Source: Actinomycetes bacterium | GTDB lineage: Bacteria; Actinomycetota; Actinomycetes; Nanopelagicales; Nanopelagicaceae | Assembly: GCA_014190155.1 (NCBI GenBank) | Contig: BJFY01000007.1 | Span: 1 to 64,000 of the forward strand | DNA: 64,000 nt | Direction: 5' to 3' | In this document: positions 44,225-53,005 of the stretch, in pieces | How the letters are laid out: each line of letters opens with the position of its first letter | How positions within the stretch are numbered: position 1 is the first letter of the stretch | Notes under the pieces: generated by a model | Database searches by the model: none | What the model was told of the DNA's origin: nothing | Seen by the model: the letters and a program-made list of their open reading frames with translations, nothing else | Program-made: the position numbers and the translations under genes

Positions 44225-45388
44225 ATGAGCAGTACGCCAACAGATAAAAAATTTAATCACGACGCAACGTTCTGGAGCGTTGCGCTGCAATCCGCAGTAT
44301 TTGGTTTTTTTATGGGCGGTTTTGGCCCAGCGCAACCGCTATTACAAGGCGACCAAGGAACAAGTGGTGCTATCGCAGGGTTACATGGAACATCACTTGG
44401 ATTAGCGAGCATTCTTGCTGGTTTATTAAATGCTCAAGTAGTTCATAAATTTGGCAGGTTTAAGACTTCTTGGATTGGAATTGGCATATTTGGGGTTGGC
44501 GCAATGATGTTCATACTTGCACCATCTCCATTAATTTCAATTTCGGCATCTGCCATAATTGGAGTTGGCGTTTCACTAACGATAAATTCTGGTTTTGCGT
44601 TACTCACAAACCATTATACGAGCCATCAAACTCGAGCAGCTTCGCAAGCAAATGGCGTTAATTCATTATTTGTGGTTTTCGGAACGCTATTAATTGGTGC
44701 GTTAGCTGGAACTTCAATAAATTGGCGGTTCGGTCTTTTATTAATTTTTCCATCTGGTGCTGCACTTTATATATTTGCACGAAAACACCATAGTGAAGAA
44801 CATATTCCAGAACTATCAGGCAGGCAGAGTGGAAAATTAAGTAACAAATATTGGATTGGTTGGCTGGCTATAACGCTCTGTATTTCAAGTGAATTTGCTA
44901 TGACGTTTTGGAGTGCTTCCCTTTTTAGAGATCGTACAAATTTCACTGTGGCTGGCGCAACCATTGCAGTGCTTGCTGGCAGCTTAGGAATGGCACTTGG
45001 TCGATGGTTTGGTCCATTACTAATGACTCATATTGATCTTGATCAACGATTAATTTTCTTGCTTGTATTCCAACTCTCAGGTTTCGCGATGTTTTGGTTT
45101 TCGCATAACGCACTTTTTTCCTTCTTGGGGTTATTGATATCTGGACTCGGGATTTCCATGCAGTTCACTTTAAATTCCTTACGGTTAATTAGATTAAGCG
45201 AACAACGTCCAGATTTAGCACTGGGAATCAGCGCACTTGGGGCAGGTTCGGCGATTGCGGTTGCACCGCTTTTACTTGGATTTTTAGCTGATCAGATTGG
45301 CATTTCCAAAGGTTATTTAATGGTTCCAATAATAGTTCTGATTGCAATAGTTTTAGTACTTATTACCCCAACCAAAGAATTGGATTAA
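44225..45388 (+). CDS. MFS transporter of unknown substrate
   Basis: 387-residue permease with about 12 hydrophobic helices, beginning after a short cytoplasmic N-terminus. A loop near residue 75 (NAQVVHKFGRFKTSW) fits the MFS motif A position, and ALGRWFGPLL near 255 the second-half equivalent. The ATG is one base after serC, so translation is coupled. I cannot assign a substrate; export of a serine-related metabolite would be pure speculation. Confidence 0.85.
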   Translation: MSSTPTDKKFNHDATFWSVALQSAVFGFFMGGFGPAQPLLQGDQGTSGAIAGLHGTSLGLASILAGLLNAQVVHKFGRFKTSWIGIGIFGVGAMMFILAPSPLISISASAIIGVGVSLTINSGFALLTNHYTSHQTRAASQANGVNSLFVVFGTLLIGALAGTSINWRFGLLLIFPSGAALYIFARKHHSEEHIPELSGRQSGKLSNKYWIGWLAITLCISSEFAMTFWSASLFRDRTNFTVAGATIAVLAGSLGMALGRWFGPLLMTHIDLDQRLIFLLVFQLSGFAMFWFSHNALFSFLGLLISGLGISMQFTLNSLRLIRLSEQRPDLALGISALGAGSAIAVAPLLLGFLADQIGISKGYLMVPIIVLIAIVLVLITPTKELD

Positions 45389-45394
45389 TCATTT

Positions 45395-45475
45395 ATGAAT
45401 TATCGAACCAGGCGAATCGTCACGATTATTACCCTCGTTACCTTGGTATTACTTATTCTCATAAGTAGCTTCTAA
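45395..45475 (+). CDS. Candidate 26-residue membrane peptide
   Basis: ATG frame encoding MNYRTRRIVTIITLVTLV then LLILISSF and TAA: a basic N-terminus and one uninterrupted hydrophobic helix. It follows the MFS gene by 6 bases and its 3' end overlaps the convergent MFS gene by 27 bases. No ribosome-binding site is evident. The pattern is that of small membrane proteins, but a frame this short could be chance. Confidence 0.28.
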   Translation: MNYRTRRIVTIITLVTLVLLILISSF

Positions 45476-46696
45476 AACATCCCCAACTAAGAAACTGACT
45501 GGGGTTTCGATTCGTCCTTTGAATTTGTAGTAAACAACAGTTGCAGCGGTAAAAGTAATAATGCCGCAAAATAACATCGTCTCTCTCACGCCAATAGTTG
45601 TGCTCAACCAACCGATGAGTGGCGAACCTAGCGGGGTTCCACCCATAAAAATTGTTAAATAAATTCCCATTACTCGACCTCTGATGGCTGGATCAGTTCG
45701 TAACTGCACCATGGAATTTGCACTTATCAGCGTAAGCAAGGCGATACATCCACCAACTGGCAGCAGTATTGCGTAAATAGTAAACGTAGGCGCAAAACTT
45801 TCGATGGCAACGACTATCCCAAATAGCGCAGCACCGCGCATTACATAAGATGGATCTCGTTTCTTCTCTAACCGTGCAGAAATTAGCGCGCCGGTTAGTG
45901 ACCCGATAGCCAAGATACTACCGAGCGCTCCATAAGATGCCGCGCCTTTATAAAAAACTTTTGTAGCCATCAAAGTATTGAAGATCATAAAATTTAATCC
46001 AAAAGTGGCAGTGAAAAATACTGTGATCATTACTGCAGTAATATCAGGTCTTGCCTTAACATAATTGAAAGCTTCGGAAATCTTGGCATTTAAGTTGGGC
46101 TTATTCTCAATAAACAAATCACGCTCACGCAAGCATAGAAGTGCAGTAATAATAAATAAGTACGAAACCGCATTTAATAAAAAGGATGGACCGGTGCCAA
46201 ATGCCGCAATTAATAAGCCTGAGACTCCAGGGCCGATTAGTCTTGCTAAATTGAAGTTTGCAGAGTTCAGACTTACTGCATTTGGTAAATCAGCTTTACC
46301 CACAATCTCTGCGGTAAAACTCTGTCTAACTGGGGCGTCGATTGCGCTGGCAGCACCAAGTGCAAAAGCAAAGAAGAAAACATGCCAAAGTTTTACATGT
46401 TCAGTTATGACAAGTAAGCCAAGAGTTGTAGCTGAGATTCCACCAGCGATATTGCAAATAATTAGAGTTCTACGCTTATTAAATCTATCGGCAATTTTTC
46501 CACCTTGCATACTTAAAAGCAAAGCTGGCAAGAATTGTAACCCCACGACCAATCCAACATATGTTCCGCTATCTGTTAACTGCAAAACCAACCAATCTTG
46601 TGCAACGCGTTGTGCCCAAGTTCCAATATTTGAAGCAGTACTTGCCGGATAAAGAATTCTAAAGTTGCGGTGCTTGAAAGACCGCATCGAGTTCAT
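45449..46696 (-). CDS. MFS exporter (enterobactin-exporter-like MFS_3 family)
   Basis: 415 residues with about 12 helices. The N-terminus SFKHRNFRILYPASTASNIGTWAQRVAQDW is diagnostic of the EntS/MFS_3 family, and the motif A loop GGKIADRFNKRRTLI is near residue 66; PVRQSFTAEIVG near 125 is also family-typical. Such proteins export siderophores, drugs or other small molecules; the substrate here is unknown. The ATG at 46696 is preceded at 6 bases by TAGAGT, without a Shine-Dalgarno site. Confidence 0.9.
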   Translation of the reverse strand: MNSMRSFKHRNFRILYPASTASNIGTWAQRVAQDWLVLQLTDSGTYVGLVVGLQFLPALLLSMQGGKIADRFNKRRTLIICNIAGGISATTLGLLVITEHVKLWHVFFFAFALGAASAIDAPVRQSFTAEIVGKADLPNAVSLNSANFNLARLIGPGVSGLLIAAFGTGPSFLLNAVSYLFIITALLCLRERDLFIENKPNLNAKISEAFNYVKARPDITAVMITVFFTATFGLNFMIFNTLMATKVFYKGAASYGALGSILAIGSLTGALISARLEKKRDPSYVMRGAALFGIVVAIESFAPTFTIYAILLPVGGCIALLTLISANSMVQLRTDPAIRGRVMGIYLTIFMGGTPLGSPLIGWLSTTIGVRETMLFCGIITFTAATVVYYKFKGRIETPVSFLVGDVLEATYENK

Positions 46697-46701
46697 TGGA
46701 G

Positions 46702-46708
46702 TACTCTA
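46702..46708. promoter_or_regulatory. Interlocked leaderless -10 elements for two divergent genes
   Basis: Minus strand TAGAGT (46708-46703), 6 bases, ATG of the MFS gene. Plus strand TACTCT (46702-46707), 6 bases, ATG at 46714. The hexamers overlap by 5 bases, and only 17 bases separate the two start codons. The core TAGAGTA is read from both strands, so the two genes should compete for polymerase. Confidence 0.55.
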
Positions 46709-46713
46709 TTTCC

Positions 46714-46890
46714 ATGAGAGGGTCCATACCAGTAATAGTGGCAGGAATCATTGCCTGGATTGTTGTTTTTGTGTTCGCGCTTGCGACTGACGCTGCTAGT
46801 AAAGTTTTATACACCTGCGCACTTGGAATTACTTTCGGATTGTTAGGAATCCGATACACAATTCGTCGAGCTAAAAGAGAAAGTAATTAA
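46714..46890 (+). CDS. DUF2530-like small membrane protein
   Basis: 58 residues with two transmembrane helices: MRGSIPVIVAGIIAWIVVF and YTCALGITFGLLGIRY, then a basic tail RRAKRESN. The layout and the GLLGIRYTIRRAKR end match actinobacterial DUF2530 proteins, which in M. tuberculosis (Rv0882) lie next to DUF3027 and serC. Start ATG 46714 is preferred over the upstream TTG at 46696 because TACTCT is exactly 6 bases before it, and because the shorter form fits the family. The stop overlaps the convergent cold-shock gene by 4 bases. Function unknown. Confidence 0.75.
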   Translation: MRGSIPVIVAGIIAWIVVFVFALATDAASKVLYTCALGITFGLLGIRYTIRRAKRESN

Positions 46891-47270
46891 CCTTCGATTT
46901 GTTGAGCAATACCACGCAGAACTTTAGCAACGCGAGCTGCTTCAGCATCTGATGGATACCGACCTTGTCTTAAACCATTTCCAACGCGATCTAACATTTT
47001 AATGCTCTCTTCTACAATCACAGCAAGATCATCCTGATTGGTACGAGCATTTGCTGCTAATGAAGGTGGTGCATCAATTATTCGAATTGAAAGCGCTTGT
47101 GGGCCACGACGACCATCTGCAACACCAAATTCCAATTTGGTTCCAGGCTTCACGGTTGTGACACCGTCAGGCAGATTTGCGGCAGCGAGATAAACATCTT
47201 CGCCTTCATCTGATGCAATAAAACCAAAACCTTTTTCAAGGCTGAACCATTTAACGCGTCCAGTCGGCAT
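46887..47270 (-). CDS. Cold-shock domain protein with C-terminal extension
   Basis: 127 residues. The first 66 form a cold-shock domain: GRVKWFSLEKGFGFIASDEGEDVYLA, with the RNA-binding FGF motif and VYLA in place of the usual VFVH. The remaining 60 residues form an amphipathic helical extension (DLAVIVEESIKMLDRV) that is typical of the longer CspB form in actinobacteria (e.g. Rv0871). Likely an RNA chaperone. GGAG precedes the ATG, and its 100-base leader can form a hairpin. It lies downstream of groEL-DUF3027. Confidence 0.92.
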   Translation of the reverse strand: MPTGRVKWFSLEKGFGFIASDEGEDVYLAAANLPDGVTTVKPGTKLEFGVADGRRGPQALSIRIIDAPPSLAANARTNQDDLAVIVEESIKMLDRVGNGLRQGRYPSDAEAARVAKVLRGIAQQIEG

Positions 47271-47291
47271 AAAATCTCCAATTCAAGTTTT

Positions 47292-47338
47292 AAGTATTCG
47301 TTTTTGTAAGCCGCGGGGGTGCGGGCAGAGGAATACTT
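47292..47338 (-). promoter_or_regulatory. Inverted repeat in the leader of the cold-shock gene
   Basis: AAGTATTC (47292-47299) pairs with GAATACTT (47331-47338) around a 31-base loop rich in G/C (CTGCCCGCACCCCCGCGGC on the mRNA strand). It lies in the 100 bases before the cold-shock ATG, about 20 bases ahead of its ribosome-binding site. It may be a temperature-sensitive leader structure or a boundary with the DUF3027 transcript. Confidence 0.35.
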
Positions 47339-47370
47339 TATCGCAGATCAAATGCGACTTGGTAAGGGGT

Positions 47371-48060
47371 TTATTCGGTTACTAACGCCTCCGAGTGCGC
47401 ACCGCAGCCGTGGTCGATCGAAACAACGCGACCATCTTCCGGTGAAATTGCATTGGCGCATACGCCAAAAGCCTGGCGAAGCGAACCAGCTATTGAAATA
47501 TAGAAACCACAAGATGCGCAGTTTTTTGGTGCGAATTGCGCGATTGGGGTGTTCGGTCCGCGATCGCCTTCGTGCCAACGTTTGCTTGCTTGATCACGAC
47601 CAACGATTGAAAGCACGCGGGCTCGACCTAAACCAAATTCGAATAGTTGGCTGAGCTCTAACTCTTCATCACCAGGGAGAATTGCATAACCTGGAACTAA
47701 TCGTTCATCATCTGCGGCGGTTGGTACAACATCGCCAACGCCAACATCACCAGGTTGAATTCGATCTCGGTAAGGAATCCAATCTGGGGCAAGTAAAGAA
47801 TCAACACCTGGCAATAGAACTACATCGCAAATTGTTGGTGCGCTATCACTATCAACTTTTGTAACTGTTACAGCCCATCGCCAACCAATATAGCCAGGTA
47901 GCGATGCTTCAAATAAGTAAGTAGCAACATGATCTTCATCGGATTCAATCGAAACTATTTCGCCAACATATTTCGAATCGCGGGCATCTTCAATAGCTGC
48001 AGACTTAGCTAGTTCTGCAGCACTGAAAATATCCCGCGACTTCGAAGTTTTAGATGCCAT
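47371..48060 (-). CDS. DUF3027 family protein
   Basis: 229-residue actinobacterial protein of unknown function. Seen: an N-terminal helical AAIEDARDSKYVGEI, then PGYIGWRWAVTV near residue 62, LLPGVDSLLAPDWIPYRDRIQPGD near 95, and a C-terminal Cys/His cluster (CASCGFYIS, GVCANA, DHGCGAHSE) near 180-222 that could bind zinc. It is also linked to serC and DUF2530 in M. tuberculosis (Rv0883c). Here it starts 8 bases after groEL, so it is probably heat-inducible together with groEL. Confidence 0.9.
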   Translation of the reverse strand: MASKTSKSRDIFSAAELAKSAAIEDARDSKYVGEIVSIESDEDHVATYLFEASLPGYIGWRWAVTVTKVDSDSAPTICDVVLLPGVDSLLAPDWIPYRDRIQPGDVGVGDVVPTAADDERLVPGYAILPGDEELELSQLFEFGLGRARVLSIVGRDQASKRWHEGDRGPNTPIAQFAPKNCASCGFYISIAGSLRQAFGVCANAISPEDGRVVSIDHGCGAHSEALVTE

Positions 48061-48068
48061 TAGATTTG

Positions 48069-49733
<1,665 letters not shown>

Positions 49734-49760
49734 TTATCACTCACACCCGTCGAGTGCTAA
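49734..49760. promoter_or_regulatory. CIRCE operator upstream of groEL
   Basis: Left arm TTATCACTC (49734-49742), 9-base spacer, right arm GAGTGCTAA (49752-49760). Only one position departs from the CIRCE consensus (TTAGCACTC-N9-GAGTGCTAA). This is the binding site of the heat-shock repressor HrcA. Confidence 0.9.
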
Positions 49761-49818
49761 CGCCAAATCTAGGGTAGGTATTCCCTCTCAAGCAAACCGA
49801 GGGTCTTGGGGTTGGGAA

Positions 49819-50109
49819 TTACTTGTAGAGCCCGAGGCGAGCGGCTGAACGCTCTTCGGTTCGGGCATCGCGCAAGCGCCGGAGCCGCTTAATCAACATG
49901 GGTTGGGCTAATAGCGCAGCTTCGCGATCAATTAGCGCGTTTAATACCTCGTAATAGCGCGGTGGCGTTAAATCAAATAGCTCACGAATCGAGCTCTCTT
50001 TAGCGCCTGAATATCGGAACCATTGCCGCTCAAAATCCAGAATCCGAAGCTCTAACTCACTCAGCCCTGGGTTTAGTTGGGCTGCATCGTTGGTACCACC
50101 GGATTCCAT
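49819..50109 (-). CDS. DUF3263 family protein
   Basis: 96-residue actinobacterial protein. Seen: LSELELRILDFERQWFRYSGAK near residue 17 and LTPPRYYEVLNALIDREAAL near 48, then MLIKRLRRLRDARTEERS, basic. The helix-turn-helix-like arrangement suggests nucleic-acid binding, but function is not established. In other actinobacteria it is usually beside a LytR_C protein; that partner is absent here. TAAGAT is exactly 6 bases before the ATG, and there is no Shine-Dalgarno site, so leaderless transcription is likely. Confidence 0.9.
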   Translation of the reverse strand: MESGGTNDAAQLNPGLSELELRILDFERQWFRYSGAKESSIRELFDLTPPRYYEVLNALIDREAALLAQPMLIKRLRRLRDARTEERSAARLGLYK

Positions 50110-50115
50110 ATTCCT

Positions 50116-50121
50116 ATCTTA
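50116..50121 (-). promoter_or_regulatory. Candidate leaderless -10 for the DUF3263 gene
   Basis: Minus strand TAAGAT, then AGGAAT (6 bases), then the ATG at 50109. The AGGA inside the spacer is too close to the ATG to serve as a ribosome-binding site. Confidence 0.45.
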
Positions 50122-50130
50122 TGGGGCGAA

Positions 50131-50144
50131 ACCGACAAATCGGT
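50131..50144 (-). terminator. Small hairpin after the decarboxylase gene
   Basis: ACCGA-TTTG-TCGGT on the minus strand, followed by TTTCG, 6 bases after the stop codon at 50150. A weak terminator at best. Confidence 0.3.
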
Positions 50145-50149
50145 GGAGG

Positions 50150-51499
50150 TTAAAGCGTCCTCAAAATCAACTCTAAGTCGCTCACTTTGGTCCATGGGTT
50201 CACAATCGCAAATCGCAAAATTGACTCACCTTCATGCGATGAAGGTGTAACAAACCCAATCTGATCGTCTAATAATTTTGCGCTCCAATTTTGATAATCG
50301 ATTGTTTTCCAACCTATTCGTTTAAAAGCAACAATTGAAAGTTCTGGCTCCATAATTAATTCCAAATTTGGATGCTCATTAATTAGTCGGGCACCTTCCC
50401 GCGCAACAAGCATGGTTTTATCCATAGCGGCTGCGTACTCATTCGTACCGTGTGCTGCCAGTGAGAACCAAAATGGTAAGCCGCGAACTCTACGGGTCAA
50501 ATGAATTGCATAATCGGATGGATTCCATTCTCCAGTCTCCACCGACTCTAAATAACCTGCATGTTGTGTATGAACTGCTTTTGCAATATTTGGATTTCGA
50601 TAAATCAAAGCGCAAGCATCGAACGGTGCAAATAACCATTTATGTGGATCAACAATTAAAGAATCAGCTAATTCAACTCCACCAAATAAATGTTTTACTA
50701 ATGGTGAACAGAGCGCAGCCAAACCATATGCACCATCGACGTGGTACCAAATTCCGCGGGCTTTTGCTGCATTGCCTATTCCTAATAAATCATCTATCAC
50801 ACCTAAGTTTGTAGTGCCAGCAGTTGCAACAACAGCAAATATTCGATGTGTTGGATTCTTTAAATGATATTCATCTACCGCTTTCGCTACTGTATCTCCC
50901 TGCAATTTGAAATTCTCATCTGGTTCAACTTGTAAAATGCCAACATCCATTACATCGGCCGCAGATTTGACTGATGAGTGTGCTTCTTTCGAACACGCAA
51001 TCACCCATTTATCTATCTCTGGGTAACGTTGTCGAGCGTCATAACGAGCTGCAACTAAAGCTGATAAATTCCCAATCGTGCCGCCTTGCACAAAAACCCC
51101 GCCCGCGCTTTCAGGCATCCCTGCTAAGTCACTAATCCATTTCAGCGCTTGATTTTCGGCAAATACTGCGCCAGCACCCTCCATCCATGAGCCGCCATAT
51201 AAAGCGCTAGCTCCAACAACTAAATCAAATAAGTTTGCATATTCACTAGGGGCGGATGGAATGAACGCGAGATTTCGCGGGTGATCAGTTGAGATACATG
51301 CTTTCGCTAAGACATCTTTGAATAGCGCTAACGCGGCATGTCCACCTAAGCCTTCTGGAGTGATGGTATTGCCAACTTCGTTATATAAATCTTCCCAAGT
51401 TCTTGGACCATCAAGTGGTGGATCGGTTTTTAACCGCACCAATGAATACTCAAGAATTTCGGCAGCTAACTTCTCAACTTCATCATTAAATTCGTGCAC
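50150..51499 (-). CDS. Pyridoxal-dependent group II decarboxylase
   Basis: 449-residue PLP enzyme of the aromatic-L-amino-acid/glutamate/2,4-diaminobutyrate decarboxylase family. Seen: HPRNLAFIPSAPS near residue 77, GGVFVQGGTIGNLSALVAAR near 137, CSKEAHSSVKSA near 168 (PLP-stacking His), HVDGAYG near 253, and the Schiff-base lysine in VDPHKWLFAPFD near 287. The substrate is not evident from sequence. A diamine-producing substrate would link it to homospermidine synthase, but this is speculation. It starts 3 bases after the SDR-DUF2867 gene, so both are on one transcript. Confidence 0.9.
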   Translation of the reverse strand: MHEFNDEVEKLAAEILEYSLVRLKTDPPLDGPRTWEDLYNEVGNTITPEGLGGHAALALFKDVLAKACISTDHPRNLAFIPSAPSEYANLFDLVVGASALYGGSWMEGAGAVFAENQALKWISDLAGMPESAGGVFVQGGTIGNLSALVAARYDARQRYPEIDKWVIACSKEAHSSVKSAADVMDVGILQVEPDENFKLQGDTVAKAVDEYHLKNPTHRIFAVVATAGTTNLGVIDDLLGIGNAAKARGIWYHVDGAYGLAALCSPLVKHLFGGVELADSLIVDPHKWLFAPFDACALIYRNPNIAKAVHTQHAGYLESVETGEWNPSDYAIHLTRRVRGLPFWFSLAAHGTNEYAAAMDKTMLVAREGARLINEHPNLELIMEPELSIVAFKRIGWKTIDYQNWSAKLLDDQIGFVTPSSHEGESILRFAIVNPWTKVSDLELILRTL

Positions 51500-51502
51500 A
51501 GC

Positions 51503-52981
51503 TTATCCAAAAATAACTTTACGTTTTGCACTTCGAACAATATTGCGCAACATTGTAGGGAATACAAAACTATGAAGTGGGAGTATGGAGTACCAATACA
51601 GCTGGCCACCAAGTCCATGTGGTGCGAAAGTCGCCTCTTGAATTATTTTAGTTTTGCCATCAACTTCGCTTACTCGAAATTCCAGCCAAGCTTTTCCTGG
51701 AAGAATCATTTCGGCATAAAGCCTTAATACTTTCCCTTTTTCGATATTTTCAACACGCCAAAAATCTAAACTCTCTCCGATTCTGAGAGTTTTCGGATCC
51801 CGCCGGCCTCGACGTAACCCAACGCCACCAATCGCGCGATCTAATAAACCACGCATGAACCATAGAAAGTCTGCGCCATACCAACCATTCTCGCCACCAA
51901 TCTGTTCGATTGATTCCCATACTTTTTCGATTGGCGCATCGGTAATCACTTCGCGAAAATCCCTTAAAATCATCTCGCCCGCCCACGCTGGATCACTCTG
52001 CGCTTTTTGCCACGGCGCAGTTTGGATTGCAGCATCAGACCAACGAGTCTCTACGGCATTGGCAGAGATGCGGCTTAACGCTAATTCGATTGCTCTAGTT
52101 ACACCAGTTAACCCTTCTGGTGGCAGCGGAATGATTCCATTCAAACTCTTTTTTGGATCTGCTACAACTTCATTTATTAACGAACCAACCAACGGTCGAG
52201 CCAGGGCTGTTGGGACTGGCGTTACTAATCCAATCCATAAACTGGAAAGTTGTGGTGTGAGAACGGGAACTTTAATTATTAACCGTTTACGCAGGCCAGA
52301 AATTTTGGCAAATTTTTGCATCATATCGGCGTAAGTCAAGATTTCAGGTCCACCGATATCAAAAATTCCAGAGATTGGTTTTTCTAATTTTGCAATATGC
52401 GCTAAATACCAAAGTACGTCGCGAATCGCAATCGGATGGGTCCGATTTGCAACCCATTTTGGCGTTGTCATAATCGGCAATCTATGCGTTAAATGTCGGA
52501 GCATCTCAAATGAAGCCGAACCTGAACCAATAATAATTCCAGCTCTAATTTCCATTACTGGAGTTGAGCCAGTTGCGAGTTCACTTCCAGTTCGGGCGCG
52601 TGAAGCTAAATGCTTACTACTCTTGGCATCATTAGCTATACCACCAAGATAAACAATTTGTTTTACACCAGCGGTACTCGCAGCCTTAGCAAAGTTACGG
52701 GCCATCGCCGCTTCTATCTCATCAAAATTAGATCCGAGATTTATTGAGTGTAGTAAATAAAAAGCGGTGTGTATCCCAGTTAGCGCCGTCAAAACTTCAT
52801 CGTAATTATTGGCATTGCCAGTTGCTATTTCTACTGCGCTTACCCATGGTTGGCCAGATACTTTTGATTTTTCACGGACAAATATTCGTACTGCCATTTC
52901 TTCCTGTAAGAGCGCTTTTACCAATCGGCCACCAACATACCCAGATGCTCCGGTCACTAAGATTTTCCGCTGGTCGCTCAT
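51503..52981 (-). CDS. NAD(P)-binding SDR fused to a DUF2867 domain
   Basis: 492 residues. The N-terminal half is an atypical SDR/NmrA-type Rossmann domain (VTGASGYVGGRLVKALL near residue 8; RAGIIIGSGSASFEML near 145). The C-terminal 150 residues match DUF2867 (DFREVITDAPIEKVWE near 345, GWYGADFLWFMRGLLDRAIGG near 367, WLEFRVSEVDG near 440). The same fusion is widespread in actinobacteria with unknown function. TACTGT lies 7 bases before the ATG, overlapping the -10 of the divergent ndh gene. Confidence 0.88.
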   Translation of the reverse strand: MSDQRKILVTGASGYVGGRLVKALLQEEMAVRIFVREKSKVSGQPWVSAVEIATGNANNYDEVLTALTGIHTAFYLLHSINLGSNFDEIEAAMARNFAKAASTAGVKQIVYLGGIANDAKSSKHLASRARTGSELATGSTPVMEIRAGIIIGSGSASFEMLRHLTHRLPIMTTPKWVANRTHPIAIRDVLWYLAHIAKLEKPISGIFDIGGPEILTYADMMQKFAKISGLRKRLIIKVPVLTPQLSSLWIGLVTPVPTALARPLVGSLINEVVADPKKSLNGIIPLPPEGLTGVTRAIELALSRISANAVETRWSDAAIQTAPWQKAQSDPAWAGEMILRDFREVITDAPIEKVWESIEQIGGENGWYGADFLWFMRGLLDRAIGGVGLRRGRRDPKTLRIGESLDFWRVENIEKGKVLRLYAEMILPGKAWLEFRVSEVDGKTKIIQEATFAPHGLGGQLYWYSILPLHSFVFPTMLRNIVRSAKRKVIFG

Positions 52982-52988
52982 GGAATTA

Positions 52989-52998
52989 ACAGTAGACT
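52989..52998. promoter_or_regulatory. Overlapping leaderless -10 elements for the SDR-DUF2867 gene and ndh
   Basis: Minus strand TACTGT (52994-52989), 7 bases, ATG at 52981. Plus strand TAGACT (52993-52998), 7 bases, ATG at 53006. The hexamers share two base pairs within a 24-base intergenic region, and neither gene has a Shine-Dalgarno sequence. Confidence 0.5.
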
Positions 52999-53005
52999 TT
53001 GCGTT

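Noticed and set aside
46065-46652. 195-codon open frame on the plus strand
   Set aside because: Antisense to the MFS_3 exporter; its composition is the reverse image of hydrophobic codons.
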